Origin: Pseudomonas entomophila
GTDB taxonomy: Bacteria; Pseudomonadota; Gammaproteobacteria; Pseudomonadales; Pseudomonadaceae
Direction of reading: 5' to 3'
NCBI RefSeq assembly: GCF_018417595.1
Contig: NZ_CP070982.1
Location: forward strand, 2,319,501 to 2,383,500
Length of the DNA: 64,000 bases
Part shown: positions 42,825-60,474 of the stretch, piece after piece
Layout: every line of letters begins with the position of its first letter
Numbering within the stretch: the stretch's first letter is position 1
Program-made: the position numbers and the translations under genes
The notes under the pieces: model-generated
What the model saw: only the letters and a program-made list of their open reading frames with translations
Databases searched by the model: none
Told to the model about the DNA's origin: nothing

Positions 42825-43259
42825 TCAAGCGATCTCGCGTGAGTCGCGCACCATGTCCACGTGTGGGATCCCGGCCTCGAGGAACTCCTCGCTGACCACG
42901 CGGAACCCCAGGCGCTCGTAGAACGGCGTGGCGTGCACCTGGGCACTGAGCATCTGCTGCTTGAGGTCGCGGTTCTGCGCCTCGATGATCACCGCCTTCA
43001 TCAACGCGTCGCCCACCTTCAGGCCGCGCCAGTCCTTGAGCACCGACACCCGGCCGATGGTGCCGTCGGGCAACAGGCGCGCGGTACCGATCGGGTAGTC
43101 GCCTTCCATGGCCAGGAAGTGCACGGCGCTCGGGTCTTCGGCGTCGAACTCCAGTTCCGGCGGCACATGCTGCTCGGCGACGAACACGGCGCTGCGGATC
43201 CGGTGGATATCGGCGTTGTCCTTGTGCCAGTCGGCCAGTCGAACGCTGATCTTATTCAT
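42825..43259 (-). CDS. GNAT-family N-acetyltransferase (YjcF-like)
   Basis: 144 residues. 'IRSAVFVAEQHVPPELEFDA' near 21-40, 'IGTARLLPDGTIGRVSVLKD' and 'GLKVGDALMKAVIIEAQNRD' (acetyl-CoA loop) are the GNAT core, and 'YERLGFRVVSEEFLEAGIPH' the C-terminal element. It starts inside roxA: ATGAATAA shares eight bases with the roxA stop, so translation is coupled. A substrate cannot be named, but coupling to a ribosome-modifying enzyme is notable. Confidence 0.87.
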   Translation of the reverse strand: MNKISVRLADWHKDNADIHRIRSAVFVAEQHVPPELEFDAEDPSAVHFLAMEGDYPIGTARLLPDGTIGRVSVLKDWRGLKVGDALMKAVIIEAQNRDLKQQMLSAQVHATPFYERLGFRVVSEEFLEAGIPHVDMVRDSREIA

Positions 43260-44418
43260 CGGCGAACCCCAGGCTGCCTTGCATGACCAACTGCTGAACC
43301 AGCATCAGGCCGTCTTCGTCCTGCAGCCACTCGGCCAGGTTTTCACTGTGCAGGGCGTCGGCGGAGCAGATCAGTTTCAGCAGCTCGCGCAGTTTCCCCG
43401 GCAGCGGGCAACTGCGGCCGCTGGCGAACAGCAGCAGGTCGTCGCCGAACTCCGACCAGGCCAGGCGTGCGCTCGGGTTGCGGATCAGGATGGCGCCCTG
43501 GCCGAGGTAGTCGAGCAGCTCCTGTTCGGACAGCTCCTCGCCTACCACCTGCTCGGGGTAACGCGGCTCGGTCATGAACTGGCCGAACCAGGTCAGCAGC
43601 AGGTCCTTGTCGGCCATGTGCTTGTCGATCAGGGCCTTGAGACGGTCAAGGGCGTCGTGCTGGATCTGGTGCGGGTCGCTGACCGGCTGGGCGTCGGCAT
43701 CGCTGTAGCGCTCTTCGTCCGGCAGGAACTGGCCGAGGAAGTCGGTGAAGTGGGTCAGCACTTCGGCCGCGCTCGGGGCGCGGAAGCCCACCGAGTAGGT
43801 CATGCACTCACCCTCGGCGACGCCGTAGTGGGCCAGGCGCGGCGGCAGGTAGAGCATGTCGCCGGGCTCCAGGGTCCACTCGCCGCTCTGCTCGAATTCG
43901 GCGAGGATGCGCAGGTCGGCATGGTCGATCAGCGCGCTGTCGCTGTTGCACATCTGGCCGACTTTCCAGTTGCGCTTGCCATCGGCCTGCAGCAGGAACA
44001 CGTCGTAGTTGTCGAAGTGCGGGCCGACACTGCCACCGGGGGCCGCGTAGCTGATCATCACGTCATCGATACGCCAGCTGGGCAGGAAGCGGAACTCTTC
44101 GAGCAGTTCGGCCACTTCCGGGACGAACTGGTCCACCGCCTGCACCAGCAGGGTCCAGTCACGCTCGGGCAGGTCGGCGAAGGCGTCCTCGGCGAACGGG
44201 CCGCGGCGCAGCTCCCACGGGCGCTCGCCGTGTTCGAGCACCAGGCGCGACTCGACTTCTTCTTCCAGGGCCAGGCCGGCCAGCTCGTCGGCGTCGATGG
44301 GGCTGACGAAGTCGGGGAAGGCCTGACGCACCAGCAGCGGCTTCTTCTGCCAGTAGTCGCGCAGGAATTCACGGGCCGTCAGGCCGCCCAGCAGTTGCAG
44401 TGGAGTATCAGAATTCAT
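43252..44418 (-). CDS. roxA: Ribosomal protein uL16 arginine hydroxylase RoxA (YcfD)
   Basis: 388 residues from ATG 44418; a TTG two codons upstream is less likely. JmjC/cupin-like iron ligands: H134-x-D136 ('GGSVGPHFDNYDV') and H197 ('LPPRLAHYGVA'). The C-terminal dimerisation/winged-helix domain is present. It hydroxylates an arginine of ribosomal protein L16 with 2-oxoglutarate and oxygen. purB precedes it in transcription order across a terminator, and the GNAT gene follows with an overlap. Confidence 0.9.
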   Translation of the reverse strand: MNSDTPLQLLGGLTAREFLRDYWQKKPLLVRQAFPDFVSPIDADELAGLALEEEVESRLVLEHGERPWELRRGPFAEDAFADLPERDWTLLVQAVDQFVPEVAELLEEFRFLPSWRIDDVMISYAAPGGSVGPHFDNYDVFLLQADGKRNWKVGQMCNSDSALIDHADLRILAEFEQSGEWTLEPGDMLYLPPRLAHYGVAEGECMTYSVGFRAPSAAEVLTHFTDFLGQFLPDEERYSDADAQPVSDPHQIQHDALDRLKALIDKHMADKDLLLTWFGQFMTEPRYPEQVVGEELSEQELLDYLGQGAILIRNPSARLAWSEFGDDLLLFASGRSCPLPGKLRELLKLICSADALHSENLAEWLQDEDGLMLVQQLVMQGSLGFADE

Positions 44419-44454
44419 GTTCAACCTATTGAAAAAACGTAGTTTTCAGACGGG

Positions 44455-44483
44455 AATAAAAACGCCCGGCCAGGCCGGGCGTT
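44455..44483 (-). terminator. Intrinsic terminator of purB
   Basis: AACGCCCGGCC/GGCCGGGCGTT, an 11-bp stem with a 1-base centre, followed on the minus strand by a T-run, 17 bases after the purB stop. Confidence 0.85.
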
Positions 44484-44499
44484 AAGCGCGGGGCGCAGG

Positions 44500-46059
<1,560 letters not shown>

Positions 46060-46070
46060 ACGGTGTTCGT

Positions 46071-46697
46071 TCAGTCGTTGGTGCGCATCATCCCGTACAG
46101 CTCCTTGAGCAGCTTGCGCCGGCTGAACACCAGCTGCCAGCGATGCCCGCCCAGCTGGCGCCACAGGCGCGCGGCGCGGATCCCGGCCAGCAGCAGGGCG
46201 CGGATCTTCGAGGCATTGCTCGCCTGCTGCAGGAAACGCATGTCGCCATGCACCTGGATGCGCTGGCGCAGGGTGCTCAAGGTGTCCTGGTACAAGGCTC
46301 CGCTGGAAGCGATGACGTTTTCGTGAACCAGGCCGAAATGATCGGCCTGCGATTGAATCTGCGGCAGGCGATTGCCGATGATGTCGAGCATGTCGCCGCG
46401 TTTGTTCAGCTGGCGCTCCAGGCCGAGCATCGACAGGGCGTAGCGCAGCGGCTCGCGCTGCAGGCTGCTGGGGTCGCGCTCCAGGGCGCCGACCAGCGCG
46501 CGGTAGCCGTCGCGCAGGTTGAGGTCGTCGCCGCCGAATACCTCCAGCGTATCCTTCGGGTCGCGCACCAGCAGGCTCCCAAGCATGCAGCCGATGTTGG
46601 CCTCGCTGGCCTGGCCGGTGCGGGCGATGCGGTCGACCAGCACTGCGGCCTGGAACACGCCGCCCAGGGCGATCAACTGCTCCTGGAGGTTGTTCAT
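46071..46697 (-). CDS. hflD: High-frequency lysogenization protein HflD homologue
   Basis: 208 residues, all helical, starting '[20 protein letters not shown]'. '[20 protein letters not shown]' and the basic C terminus '[17 protein letters not shown]' match HflD. It is a peripheral inner-membrane protein that in E. coli affects lambda lysogeny; its normal role is unclear. ATGA overlaps the mnmA stop, the usual mnmA-hflD pairing. Confidence 0.92.
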   Translation of the reverse strand: MNNLQEQLIALGGVFQAAVLVDRIARTGQASEANIGCMLGSLLVRDPKDTLEVFGGDDLNLRDGYRALVGALERDPSSLQREPLRYALSMLGLERQLNKRGDMLDIIGNRLPQIQSQADHFGLVHENVIASSGALYQDTLSTLRQRIQVHGDMRFLQQASNASKIRALLLAGIRAARLWRQLGGHRWQLVFSRRKLLKELYGMMRTND

Positions 46698-47818
46698 TGG
46701 CGCGGGCTCCACGGCTCGGCGGTCTCGATCACGCCGCCGCCCAGGCACACCTCTTTGTCGTAGAACACCACCGACTGGCCGGGGGTAACGGCGCGTTGAG
46801 GTTCGTCGAACACCGCGCGGTAGCCGTTCTCGGTGCGCTCCAGGGTGCACTGTTGGTCGCCCTGGCGATAACGCACCTTGGCGGTGAGCCGGCGCGGGCT
46901 GCTCAAGTCGATCGGGTTGACCCAGAAGATTTCCGAGGCAAGCAGGGCGCGGGAGAACAGCCAAGGGTGTTCGTTGCCCTGGCCGACCACCAGCACATTC
47001 CGTGCGAGGTCCTTGTGCAGCACGTACCACGGTTCGTCGCCGGCGTCCTTCAGGCCACCGATGCCCAGGCCCTGGCGCTGGCCGATGGTGTGGTACATCA
47101 GGCCGTGGTGGCGGCCGATGACTTCGCCATCGGTGGTCTGGATCTCGCCCGGCTGGGCAGGCAGGTACTGTTTGAGGAAATCACTGAAACGGCGCTCGCC
47201 GATGAAGCAGATGCCGGTGGAGTCCTTCTTCTTCGCCGTGGCCAGGCCGTGTTTCTCGGCGATGGCGCGCACCTCGGGCTTCTCCAGCTCACCGACCGGG
47301 AACAGGGTACGGGCGATTTCCTTGCCGCCGACGGCATGCAGGAAGTAGCTCTGGTCCTTGTTCGGGTCCAGGCCCTTGAGCAGTTCGGTCAGCTCGCCAG
47401 TGTCGCGGCGGCGCACATAGTGGCCGGTTGCAATCAGGTCTGCGCCCAGAGACAGGGCGTAGTCGAGGAACGCCTTGAACTTGATCTCGCGGTTGCAGAG
47501 GATGTCCGGGTTCGGTGTGCGGCCGGCCTTGTACTCTTCGAGGAAATGCTCGAACACGTTGTCCCAGTATTCGGCGGCGAAGTTGGCGGTGTGCAGCTTG
47601 ATGCCGATGCGGTCGCACACGGCCTGGGCGTCGGCCAGGTCTTCGCGGGCGGTGCAGTATTCGGTGCCGTCGTCCTCTTCCCAGTTCTTCATGAACAGAC
47701 CTTCCACCTGGTAGCCCTGCTCCATGAGCAGAAGGGCGGAGACGGAAGAGTCCACGCCGCCGGACATGCCGACGATGACGCGGGTCTTGGCGGGGTCTTT
47801 GAGTGCTGGGCTGGTCAT
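46694..47818 (-). CDS. mnmA: tRNA-specific 2-thiouridylase MnmA
   Basis: 374 residues. The PP-loop '[20 protein letters not shown]' is at about 17-36, and the two catalytic cysteines are visible in '[12 protein letters not shown]' and '[10 protein letters not shown]'. It makes the 2-thio group of the wobble uridine in tRNA Lys, Glu and Gln. ATG 47818 matches the family start; the open frame reaching 47863 has no ribosome site. It is followed by hflD with a 4-base overlap and preceded by a Nudix gene. Confidence 0.95.
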   Translation of the reverse strand: MTSPALKDPAKTRVIVGMSGGVDSSVSALLLMEQGYQVEGLFMKNWEEDDGTEYCTAREDLADAQAVCDRIGIKLHTANFAAEYWDNVFEHFLEEYKAGRTPNPDILCNREIKFKAFLDYALSLGADLIATGHYVRRRDTGELTELLKGLDPNKDQSYFLHAVGGKEIARTLFPVGELEKPEVRAIAEKHGLATAKKKDSTGICFIGERRFSDFLKQYLPAQPGEIQTTDGEVIGRHHGLMYHTIGQRQGLGIGGLKDAGDEPWYVLHKDLARNVLVVGQGNEHPWLFSRALLASEIFWVNPIDLSSPRRLTAKVRYRQGDQQCTLERTENGYRAVFDEPQRAVTPGQSVVFYDKEVCLGGGVIETAEPWSPRQ

Positions 47819-47878
47819 GGCTACCGAATGTGTATCAGAGGGGAAAAATGCCGATTCTATCAAACCCGCAGGCTGGCG

Positions 47879-48319
47879 TCAGTCGCGCAGCAGGTCGAGG
47901 CTGTGCAATGGGCCTTTGAGGTAGTCGTCGAGGCAGCGGGGCACCAGTTCGCTGCGCCAGCGCGACGGTTCGGCCAGCAGCTCATCGCGGCTCAGCCACA
48001 CGGCGCGGACGATGTCGCTGTCCAGGGCCAGGTCAGTGTGATGGCGCACGGGGCGGGCGGCGAAGCAGATGCGCTGGTAGGTTACACCGTTGCTCGGGGC
48101 GGTGTAGAGGTAGATGCCGACCACGCCGGTGAGTTCGACTTCCCAGGCGGTCTCTTCGAGGGTTTCGCGCAGGGCGGCCTGGGTGATGGTTTCGTTGGCT
48201 TCGAGGTGGCCGGCAGGTTGGTTGAAGACGTGTTGGCCTGCCTTGAATTCCTCGACGAAGAGAAACTTGCCCTCGTGTTCGACGATGGTGGCGACGGTGA
48301 TGTGGGGTTGCCAGATCAT
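47879..48319 (-). CDS. Nudix hydrolase (NudJ-like phosphatase)
   Basis: 146 residues. The Nudix box is intact at about 38-60: 'GHLEANETITQAALRETLEE' followed by T-A-W-E. 'MIWQPHITVATIVEHEGKFL' and 'VFNQPAGHLE' match NudJ, a thiamin- and nucleoside-pyrophosphate phosphatase that commonly sits upstream of mnmA. ATG 48319 has AGGAA at a suitable distance; ATG 48325 lies too close to it. Confidence 0.9.
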   Translation of the reverse strand: MIWQPHITVATIVEHEGKFLFVEEFKAGQHVFNQPAGHLEANETITQAALRETLEETAWEVELTGVVGIYLYTAPSNGVTYQRICFAARPVRHHTDLALDSDIVRAVWLSRDELLAEPSRWRSELVPRCLDDYLKGPLHSLDLLRD

Positions 48320-48341
48320 GAGCATTTCCTATGGTTGGCGC

Positions 48342-48425
48342 GGCCCCTGTAGGAGCGGGTTTACCCGCGAATGCGTCAGTGGATTCACCATCGCATTCGC
48401 GGGTAAACCCACTCCTACAGGGGCC
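48342..48425. repeat. REP pair (GGGTTTACCC type)
   Basis: GGCCCCTGTAGGAGCGGGTT and its inverted copy around a short centre, between the Nudix gene and the end of the isocitrate dehydrogenase gene. Confidence 0.87.
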
Positions 48426-48452
48426 ATGTAGGCCGAGAAATATCATCTATCC

Positions 48453-48491
48453 AAAAAGCACAAACCCCGGTGCGTGGCCGGGGTCTGTGCT
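48453..48491 (-). terminator. Intrinsic terminator of idh
   Basis: A 14-bp stem with one mismatch (AGCACAAACCCCGG against CCGGGGTCTGTGCT) and a 7-base loop, followed on the minus strand by five T, 18 bases after the stop. Confidence 0.85.
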
Positions 48492-48508
48492 GTTACTTCA
48501 AGCGAACC

Positions 48509-52497
<3,989 letters not shown>

Positions 52498-52504
52498 GCG
52501 GGGC

Positions 52505-52548
52505 AAAAAAACCGGTCGCCTCTTTATTAAAGGGGCGACCGGTTTTTT
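52505..52548. terminator. Bidirectional terminator between icd and cspD
   Basis: A-run, then CCGGTCGCC paired with GGCGACCGG and an extended stem, then T-run; 15 perfect base pairs from A/T through the GC core and a short loop ATT. A-run and T-run on the two sides let it serve both convergent genes. Confidence 0.93.
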
Positions 52549-52573
52549 CGTTTACCGGCAGACAGGTCGGGGA

Positions 52574-52828
52574 TCAGACTTCGACGGTGTTGCCCGGGTT
52601 CGTCGCGCTGGCCTGGACGCTGCTGGTGGCGCTTCTGATGTCGGTCGCGTGCAGCCCTTTGGGGCCCTGGATGATCTCGAAGTTCACGGCCTGGCCGGCT
52701 TTCAGCGTCTTGTATCCGTCCATCTGGATCGCTGAATAGTGGGCGAACAGATCATCGGTCTTGCCGTCCTCGTTGATGAATCCGTAGCCCTTGGCGTTGT
52801 TGAACCACTTGACTTTACCGCTTGCCAT
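52574..52828 (-). CDS. cspD: Cold-shock-domain protein CspD
   Basis: 84 residues. RNA-binding motifs RNP1 and RNP2 are 'KGYGFINED' and 'DLFAHYSAI'; the acidic/polar tail ('SVQASATNPGNTVEV') beyond the 66-residue cold-shock domain is typical of CspD, which is linked to stationary phase and replication inhibition. It lies between icd and clpS as in other Pseudomonas. ATG 52828 gives 'MASGKVKWFNNAKG'. Confidence 0.92.
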   Translation of the reverse strand: MASGKVKWFNNAKGYGFINEDGKTDDLFAHYSAIQMDGYKTLKAGQAVNFEIIQGPKGLHATDIRSATSSVQASATNPGNTVEV

Positions 52829-53060
52829 CCCTATGTCCCTCTGCAAAGGACTCCATCACTGGAGTATCATCCACTTCATCCGCATACGAACCATGCGAGA
52901 AAATCTGGTTGACTGCGCGGATCTTTATAGACCACGGTGGGTTCTTATTGGTTGTAACACCGTTTTGCCGTTAGTCAAGGTCAGCCGGCGCCCGCGCCGA
53001 CAGCCACCTGAAGCGGTCAACCCACAACCTTAACCTGTCGCTCATGATGAAATTCTTTCC

Positions 53061-53435
53061 ATGCATGTACCCAGTGAGATTCGACTAACATTCAATCAGG
53101 ATCGCCCGCAGTCGAACGAGGACGGGCATGAGGACGATGGCGCCGGCCTTGCGGTCCAGGAGGCCAAGCCGATCCTGCAGGCGCCACCGATGTACAAGGT
53201 GGTTTTGTTCAACGATGACTACACGCCAATGGATTTCGTCGTCGAAGTGCTCGAGACGTTCTTCAATCTGAACCGCGAGCTGGCAACGAAGATCATGCTG
53301 ACCGTCCATACCGAAGGGCGGGCAGTGTGCGGATTGTTTACCCGTGACATCGCCGAGACAAAGGCCATGCAGGTCAACCAATACGCCAGGGAAAGCCAGC
53401 ATCCGCTACTCTGTGAAATCGAGAAGGACGGTTAA
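53061..53435 (+). CDS. clpS: ClpS adaptor of the N-degron pathway
   Basis: 124 residues. The ClpS core is complete: '[20 protein letters not shown]', '[20 protein letters not shown]' and 'LLCEIEKDG'. The N-terminal 43 residues ('[20 protein letters not shown]') are extended and acidic. It brings proteins with destabilising N-terminal residues to ClpAP. The ribosome site is weak. clpA follows 30 bases downstream. Confidence 0.95.
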   Translation: MHVPSEIRLTFNQDRPQSNEDGHEDDGAGLAVQEAKPILQAPPMYKVVLFNDDYTPMDFVVEVLETFFNLNRELATKIMLTVHTEGRAVCGLFTRDIAETKAMQVNQYARESQHPLLCEIEKDG

Positions 53436-53465
53436 TCGCCGACCACTTGGGTATGAGGTGAAGCT

Positions 53466-55736
<2,271 letters not shown>

Positions 55737-55745
55737 GGCTGGGCC

Positions 55746-55810
55746 CATCGCGGCTGAAGCCGCTCCTACAGGGATGCGCGGTGCCTGTAGGAGCGGCTTC
55801 AGCCGCGATG
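55746..55810. repeat. REP pair (GGCTTCAGCC type)
   Basis: CATCGCGGCTGAAGCCGCTC and the inverted GTAGGAGCGGCTTCAGCCGC unit stand between clpA and its terminator. Confidence 0.87.
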
Positions 55811-55828
55811 CGTTTCCCATCAGGCACA

Positions 55829-55857
55829 AAAAAGCCCGGCACATGGCCGGGCTTTTT
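55829..55857. terminator. Bidirectional terminator between clpA and infA
   Basis: AAAAAGCCCGGC paired with GCCGGGCTTTTT around a 5-base loop, a 12-bp stem with A-run and T-run, between the convergent genes. Confidence 0.93.
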
Positions 55858-55869
55858 CATGGCTCGAGC

Positions 55870-56088
55870 TTAGCGCGCACGGTAGGTGATGCGGCCCTTG
55901 CTCAGGTCGTATGGCGTCAGTTCGACGCGGACCTTGTCGCCAGTGAGAATACGGATGTAGTTCTTGCGCATCTTGCCGGAGATGTGCGCGGTAACGACGT
56001 GCCCGTTTTCCAACTCCACGCGGAACATGGTGTTGGGCAGGGTGTCGACGACAGTGCCTTCCATTTCGAAGCTGTCTTCTTTCGACAT
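55870..56088 (-). CDS. infA: Translation initiation factor IF-1
   Basis: 72 residues, the exact family length, '[20 protein letters not shown]' through '[12 protein letters not shown]', a single OB fold (S1-like). It binds the ribosomal A site at initiation. The ATG at 56088 is fixed by the family length. It follows ate on the same strand across about 100 bases. Confidence 0.97.
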
Positions 56089-56191
56089 GCAGTAAAGCCC
56101 TCGGTATCCAGTGTTGGCCCGACGCACGACTGCACCGGGCAAAAAAAGTGGCGTGGAGTATGCCCGAAAACTGCGTGTCAAGCCAATGCTT

Positions 56192-56899
56192 TCAGTTGAG
56201 GGTGACCCAGCGCTGATTGATCAGTAGTTCGATGGGGCGATATTGGGTCTTGTAGTTCATTTTCTTGCAGTTCTTGATCCAGTATCCCAGGTACACGGCT
56301 TCGAGGTTCTGGCGCAGGGCTTCGGTGATCTGCCAGAGGATGGCATAGCGGCCCAGGCTGCGCCGTTCTTCATCGGGTTCGTAGAAGGTGTACACCGCCG
56401 ACAGGCCATTGGGCAGCAGGTCGCAGACTGCCACCGCCATCAGGCGGCCCTCGAGGCGGAACTCGTAGAACCAGCAGAACGGCAGGTCGCGGACCAGGAA
56501 GGTCGAGAACTGGTCACGGCTGGGCGGGTACATGTCGCCATCGGCGTGGCGCTGCTCGATGTAGCGACGGTACAGGTCGAAATACTCTTCCTTGAACACC
56601 GGACGCACGGCGCTGACGGTCAGGTCGGCATTGCGCTTGAGAATGCGCCGCTGCTGGCGGTTGGGGATGAAGCGCGCGGCAGGAATGCGCGCGGGCACGC
56701 AGGCATTGCAGTTCTGGCAATGCGGGCGGTACAGGTGGTCACCGCTGCGGCGAAAGCCCATTTCCGACAGATCGGCGTACACATGCACGTCCATCGGCTG
56801 GCTCGGGTCGAGAAACAGCGTGGTGGCCTGCTCATCCGGCAGGTAGCTGCAGGAGTGGGGTTGAGTGGCATAGAACTTCAACCGCGCCAACTCTGTCAT
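56192..56899 (-). CDS. ate: Aspartate/glutamate leucyltransferase (N-degron enzyme Bpt/Ate)
   Basis: 235 residues from ATG 56899 with AGGGG upstream. The Cys-rich N-terminal part '[20 protein letters not shown]', then '[18 protein letters not shown]', and the GNAT-like half '[20 protein letters not shown]' and '[20 protein letters not shown]' match bacterial ATE-like transferases. It adds Leu to N-terminal Asp/Glu, making a degradation signal for ClpSAP. aat is next upstream, 57 bases away. Confidence 0.93.
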
Positions 56900-56956
56900 G
56901 GTCAACCCCTTTGATGAGTCGTTGTCTCTAAGTGTAAGCCAGCTCTGGAAACTCGC

Positions 56957-57637
56957 CTAGCGAACCCAGCTGGCGCCGCTGGGCTGGTCGAGGTGGCGCG
57001 CCAGGTGGTCGGCGAATTCAGCGCGGCTGATGGCTCGGGCGCCCAGGCTGTGCAGGTGGTGGGTGGGCATCTGGCAGTCGATCAGGGCGAAACCGGCCTG
57101 TTTCAGGTGCTCGACCAGTGCCACGAAGCCCACCTTCGAAGCGTTGTCGGCGCGGCTGAACATCGATTCGCCAAAAAACAGGCGGCCCATGGCCAGGCCG
57201 TAGAGCCCGCCGACCAGTTCTCCTGCCTGGCGCACTTCCACCGAGTGGGCGTAGCCGCGGCGGTGCAGTTCGCAGTAGGCCGCGCGCATGCTGTCGGTGA
57301 TCCAGGTGCCGTCCGCGTAGTCGCGCGGGGCGGCGCAGGCCTCGATCACGGCCGGGAAGTCGCTGTCGAAGCTGACCTGGTAGTGGCCCTGGCGGATGAA
57401 CTTGGCCAGCGAGCGCGAGACGTGCAGTTCTTCGGGGAACAGCACGGTGCGTGGGTCGGGCGACCACCAGAGGATCGGTTGGCCATCCTGGTACCAGGGG
57501 AAGCAGCCGTGACGGTAGGCGGCGACCAGCCGTTCGGGCGTGAGATCGCCTCCGGCGGCAAGCAGGCCGTTGGGGTCGTGCAGGGCCTTTTCCAGGGGCG
57601 GGAAGGTCAGCGAGTCGCGGGTGAGCCAGGTGAGCAT
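56957..57637 (-). CDS. aat: Leucyl/phenylalanyl-tRNA--protein transferase
   Basis: 226 residues, normal length, starting '[20 protein letters not shown]'. '[20 protein letters not shown]', '[20 protein letters not shown]', '[20 protein letters not shown]' and '[16 protein letters not shown]' are the conserved blocks. It transfers Leu or Phe to N-terminal Arg/Lys. The frame extends to 57778 but without a plausible start. First gene of the aat-ate-infA series; ftsK diverges from it. Confidence 0.95.
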   Translation of the reverse strand: MLTWLTRDSLTFPPLEKALHDPNGLLAAGGDLTPERLVAAYRHGCFPWYQDGQPILWWSPDPRTVLFPEELHVSRSLAKFIRQGHYQVSFDSDFPAVIEACAAPRDYADGTWITDSMRAAYCELHRRGYAHSVEVRQAGELVGGLYGLAMGRLFFGESMFSRADNASKVGFVALVEHLKQAGFALIDCQMPTHHLHSLGARAISRAEFADHLARHLDQPSGASWVR

Positions 57638-57994
57638 GGTGTTCTTGGGCGGCGGGGGAGGGGAGAGGGCAGCATGGCGTGCGTGCCTGGCAGGGTCAAC
57701 TGCTGCGGCCCCTTCGCGGGCTGCATCCGTTGCAATTTTTCCCAGCATTGGCAGGCCGCTCGGCACCATCTGGCACATTTGCTGTCACACCTGTGCAAAA
57801 ACACAGCATAAGCCTTTGTCACAAAAGAAAATGCATGCTCAAATTGCAACCATTGTGAAAGTAGCCCCCGTTCACGCTCTAGCAGCGTGCCGCCATGGCG
57901 GCTGGCGGGCAGTAATGTTAAAAGTAGTGGCTCAAAGGCCTGCGTACGGCCTTTCACTGTTTGGACGCGCAGCACGCGCAGGAATAGACGCGTT
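57638..57994. promoter_or_regulatory. Divergent aat/ftsK intergenic region
   Basis: 357 bases. On the ftsK side a hairpin AAAGGCC-TGCGTAC-GGCCTTT (57934-57954) lies 41 bases before the start and could act as a leader structure. 'TTTGTCACAAAAG' and 'CCATTGTGAAAG' are weak dyads. There is no trxB gene here, although it stands between aat and ftsK in P. aeruginosa. I could not fix the promoters. Confidence 0.45.
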
Positions 57995-60412
57995 TTGAAG
58001 AAATCCACCGCAACTCCAGCCCCCTTGCCAGTGCCTCTCTGGCGGCAACAGCTGCACTACCGTCTGAAGGAAGGTGCGCTGATCGCCGTCGGCGCCCTGT
58101 GCCTGTACCTGTGGATGGCACTGGTCACCTACGACACCGCCGACCCAGGCTTCAGCCACACCAGCAACGCCGACCAGGTGCAGAACGCCGCCGGCCGTGC
58201 CGGGGCGTACTTCGCCGACATCCTGTTCATGGTGCTTGGCTACTTCGCCTACATCTTCCCGCTGCTGCTGGCGATCAAGACCTGGCAGATCTTCCGCGAG
58301 CGTCACCAGCCCTGGCAGTGGAGTGGCTGGTTGTTTTCCTGGCGGCTGATCGGCCTGGTATTCCTGGTGCTGTCGGGCGCGGCGCTGGCGCATATTCATT
58401 TCCACCCGTCGGCCAGCCTGCCGTTCTCCGCGGGCGGGGCCCTGGGCGAGAGCCTGGGGGACCTGGCGCGCAACCTGCTCAATGTGCAGGGCAGCACGCT
58501 GATGTTCATTGCCCTGTTCCTGTTCGGCCTGACCGTGTTCACCGACCTGTCCTGGTTCAAGGTGATGGATGTCACCGGCAAGATCACCCTTGACCTGTTC
58601 GAGTTGATGCAGGGGGCCGCCAACCGCTGGTGGGAGGCGCGTAACGAGCGCAAGCGGCTGGTGGCGCAGCTGCGCGAGGTGGATGAGCAGGTCGAGGATG
58701 TGGTTGCTCCGGTGGTGGCGGACAAGCGTGAGCAGGTCAAGGCGCGCGAACGCATCATCGAGCGCGACGAGGCGTTGACCAAGCACGTTGCCCAGCGCGA
58801 ACAGCAACCGGCCCCGGTGATCAACATTCCGCCTGCGCCGGTCAAGGCGCCAGAACCCAGCAAACGGGTGATGAAGGAGAAGCAGGCGCCGTTGTTCATC
58901 GACAGCGCCGTGGAAGGCACCTTGCCGTCGATCTCCATCCTCGACCCCGCCGAAGAGAAGAAGATCGAGTACTCGCCTGAGTCGCTGGCCGGTGTCGGTC
59001 ACCTGCTGGAAATCAAGCTGAAGGAATTCGGTGTCGAGGTCTCGGTCGATTCGATCCACCCAGGCCCGGTGATCACCCGCTACGAGATCCAGCCCGCCGC
59101 GGGCGTCAAGGTCAGCCGTATCGCCAACCTGGCCAAGGACCTGGCGCGCTCCCTGGCGGTGACCAGTGTGCGCGTGGTCGAGGTGATCCCCGGCAAGACC
59201 ACCGTGGGTATCGAGATCCCCAACGAGAACCGCCAGATGGTGCGCTTCTCCGAGGTGTTGTCGACGCCGCAGTACGACGAGCAGAAATCACCGGTCACCC
59301 TGGCCCTGGGCCATGACATCGGCGGCAAGCCGGTAATCACCGACCTGGCGAAGATGCCGCACCTGCTGGTGGCCGGTACCACCGGTTCCGGTAAGTCGGT
59401 GGGAGTGAACGCGATGATCCTGTCGATCCTGTTCAAGTCGGGCCCGGAAGACGCCCGCCTGATCATGATCGACCCGAAAATGCTCGAACTGTCGATCTAC
59501 GAAGGCATTCCGCACCTGCTGTGCCCGGTGGTCACCGACATGAAGGATGCCGCCAACGCGCTGCGTTGGAGCGTCGCTGAGATGGAGCGCCGCTACAAGC
59601 TGATGGCGGCCATGGGCGTGCGCAACCTGGCCGGCTTCAACCGCAAGATCAAGGATGCAGAGGAAGCCGGTGAGGTCGTTCACGACCCGTTGTACCGCCG
59701 CGAAAGCATGGACGACGAGCCGCCTACGCTGAAGACGCTGCCCACCATCGTGGTGGTGGTCGACGAATTTGCCGACATGATGATGATCGTCGGCAAGAAG
59801 GTCGAGGAACTGATCGCCCGTATCGCCCAGAAGGCCCGTGCCGCCGGTATCCACCTGATTCTCGCGACCCAGCGCCCGTCGGTGGATGTGATCACCGGCC
59901 TGATCAAGGCCAACATCCCAACCCGCATGGCGTTCCAGGTGTCGAGCAAGATCGACTCGCGGACCATCATCGACCAGGGTGGCGCCGAGCAACTGCTGGG
60001 TCACGGTGACATGCTCTACATGCCGCCGGGCACCAGCCTGCCAATCCGCGTACATGGCGCCTTCGTCTCCGACGACGAGGTACATCGCGTGGTCGAGGCG
60101 TGGAAACTGCGCGGCGCTCCGGACTACAACGACGACATCCTCAACGGCGTCGAAGAGGCCGGCAGCGGCTTCGATGGCGGTGGCGGTGGCGGTGATGGCG
60201 AAGATTCCGAGAGCGACGCCTTGTATGATGAAGCCGTCCAGTTCGTGCTCGAAAGCCGTCGCGCCTCGATTTCGGCGGTGCAGCGCAAGTTGAAGATCGG
60301 CTACAACCGGGCCGCCCGGATGATCGAGGCGATGGAGATGGCCGGCGTGGTCACCCCCATGAACAGCAACGGCTCGCGGGAAGTGATTGCCCCAGGCGGC
60401 CCGCGCGACTGA
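57995..60412 (+). CDS. ftsK: DNA translocase FtsK
   Basis: 805 residues from a TTG at 57995 (L-K-K-S-T-A-T-P), matching the known Pseudomonas N terminus; AGGA lies 11 bases upstream. The frame is open to 57887, but that would add a non-family leader. Four N-terminal membrane helices (about 25-180), linker, RecA-like motor with Walker A '[15 protein letters not shown]' and Walker B '[13 protein letters not shown]', and the gamma winged helix at the end ('[20 protein letters not shown]') that reads KOPS. It moves chromosome ends through the septum. lolA follows at once. Confidence 0.95.
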   Translation: MKKSTATPAPLPVPLWRQQLHYRLKEGALIAVGALCLYLWMALVTYDTADPGFSHTSNADQVQNAAGRAGAYFADILFMVLGYFAYIFPLLLAIKTWQIFRERHQPWQWSGWLFSWRLIGLVFLVLSGAALAHIHFHPSASLPFSAGGALGESLGDLARNLLNVQGSTLMFIALFLFGLTVFTDLSWFKVMDVTGKITLDLFELMQGAANRWWEARNERKRLVAQLREVDEQVEDVVAPVVADKREQVKARERIIERDEALTKHVAQREQQPAPVINIPPAPVKAPEPSKRVMKEKQAPLFIDSAVEGTLPSISILDPAEEKKIEYSPESLAGVGHLLEIKLKEFGVEVSVDSIHPGPVITRYEIQPAAGVKVSRIANLAKDLARSLAVTSVRVVEVIPGKTTVGIEIPNENRQMVRFSEVLSTPQYDEQKSPVTLALGHDIGGKPVITDLAKMPHLLVAGTTGSGKSVGVNAMILSILFKSGPEDARLIMIDPKMLELSIYEGIPHLLCPVVTDMKDAANALRWSVAEMERRYKLMAAMGVRNLAGFNRKIKDAEEAGEVVHDPLYRRESMDDEPPTLKTLPTIVVVVDEFADMMMIVGKKVEELIARIAQKARAAGIHLILATQRPSVDVITGLIKANIPTRMAFQVSSKIDSRTIIDQGGAEQLLGHGDMLYMPPGTSLPIRVHGAFVSDDEVHRVVEAWKLRGAPDYNDDILNGVEEAGSGFDGGGGGGDGEDSESDALYDEAVQFVLESRRASISAVQRKLKIGYNRAARMIEAMEMAGVVTPMNSNGSREVIAPGGPRD

Positions 60413-60474
60413 TGAACACCCTGCCGGGCACCAACGAAGGTGCCCGGCCTTTCCAATGCTCAATGAGGATTCCC

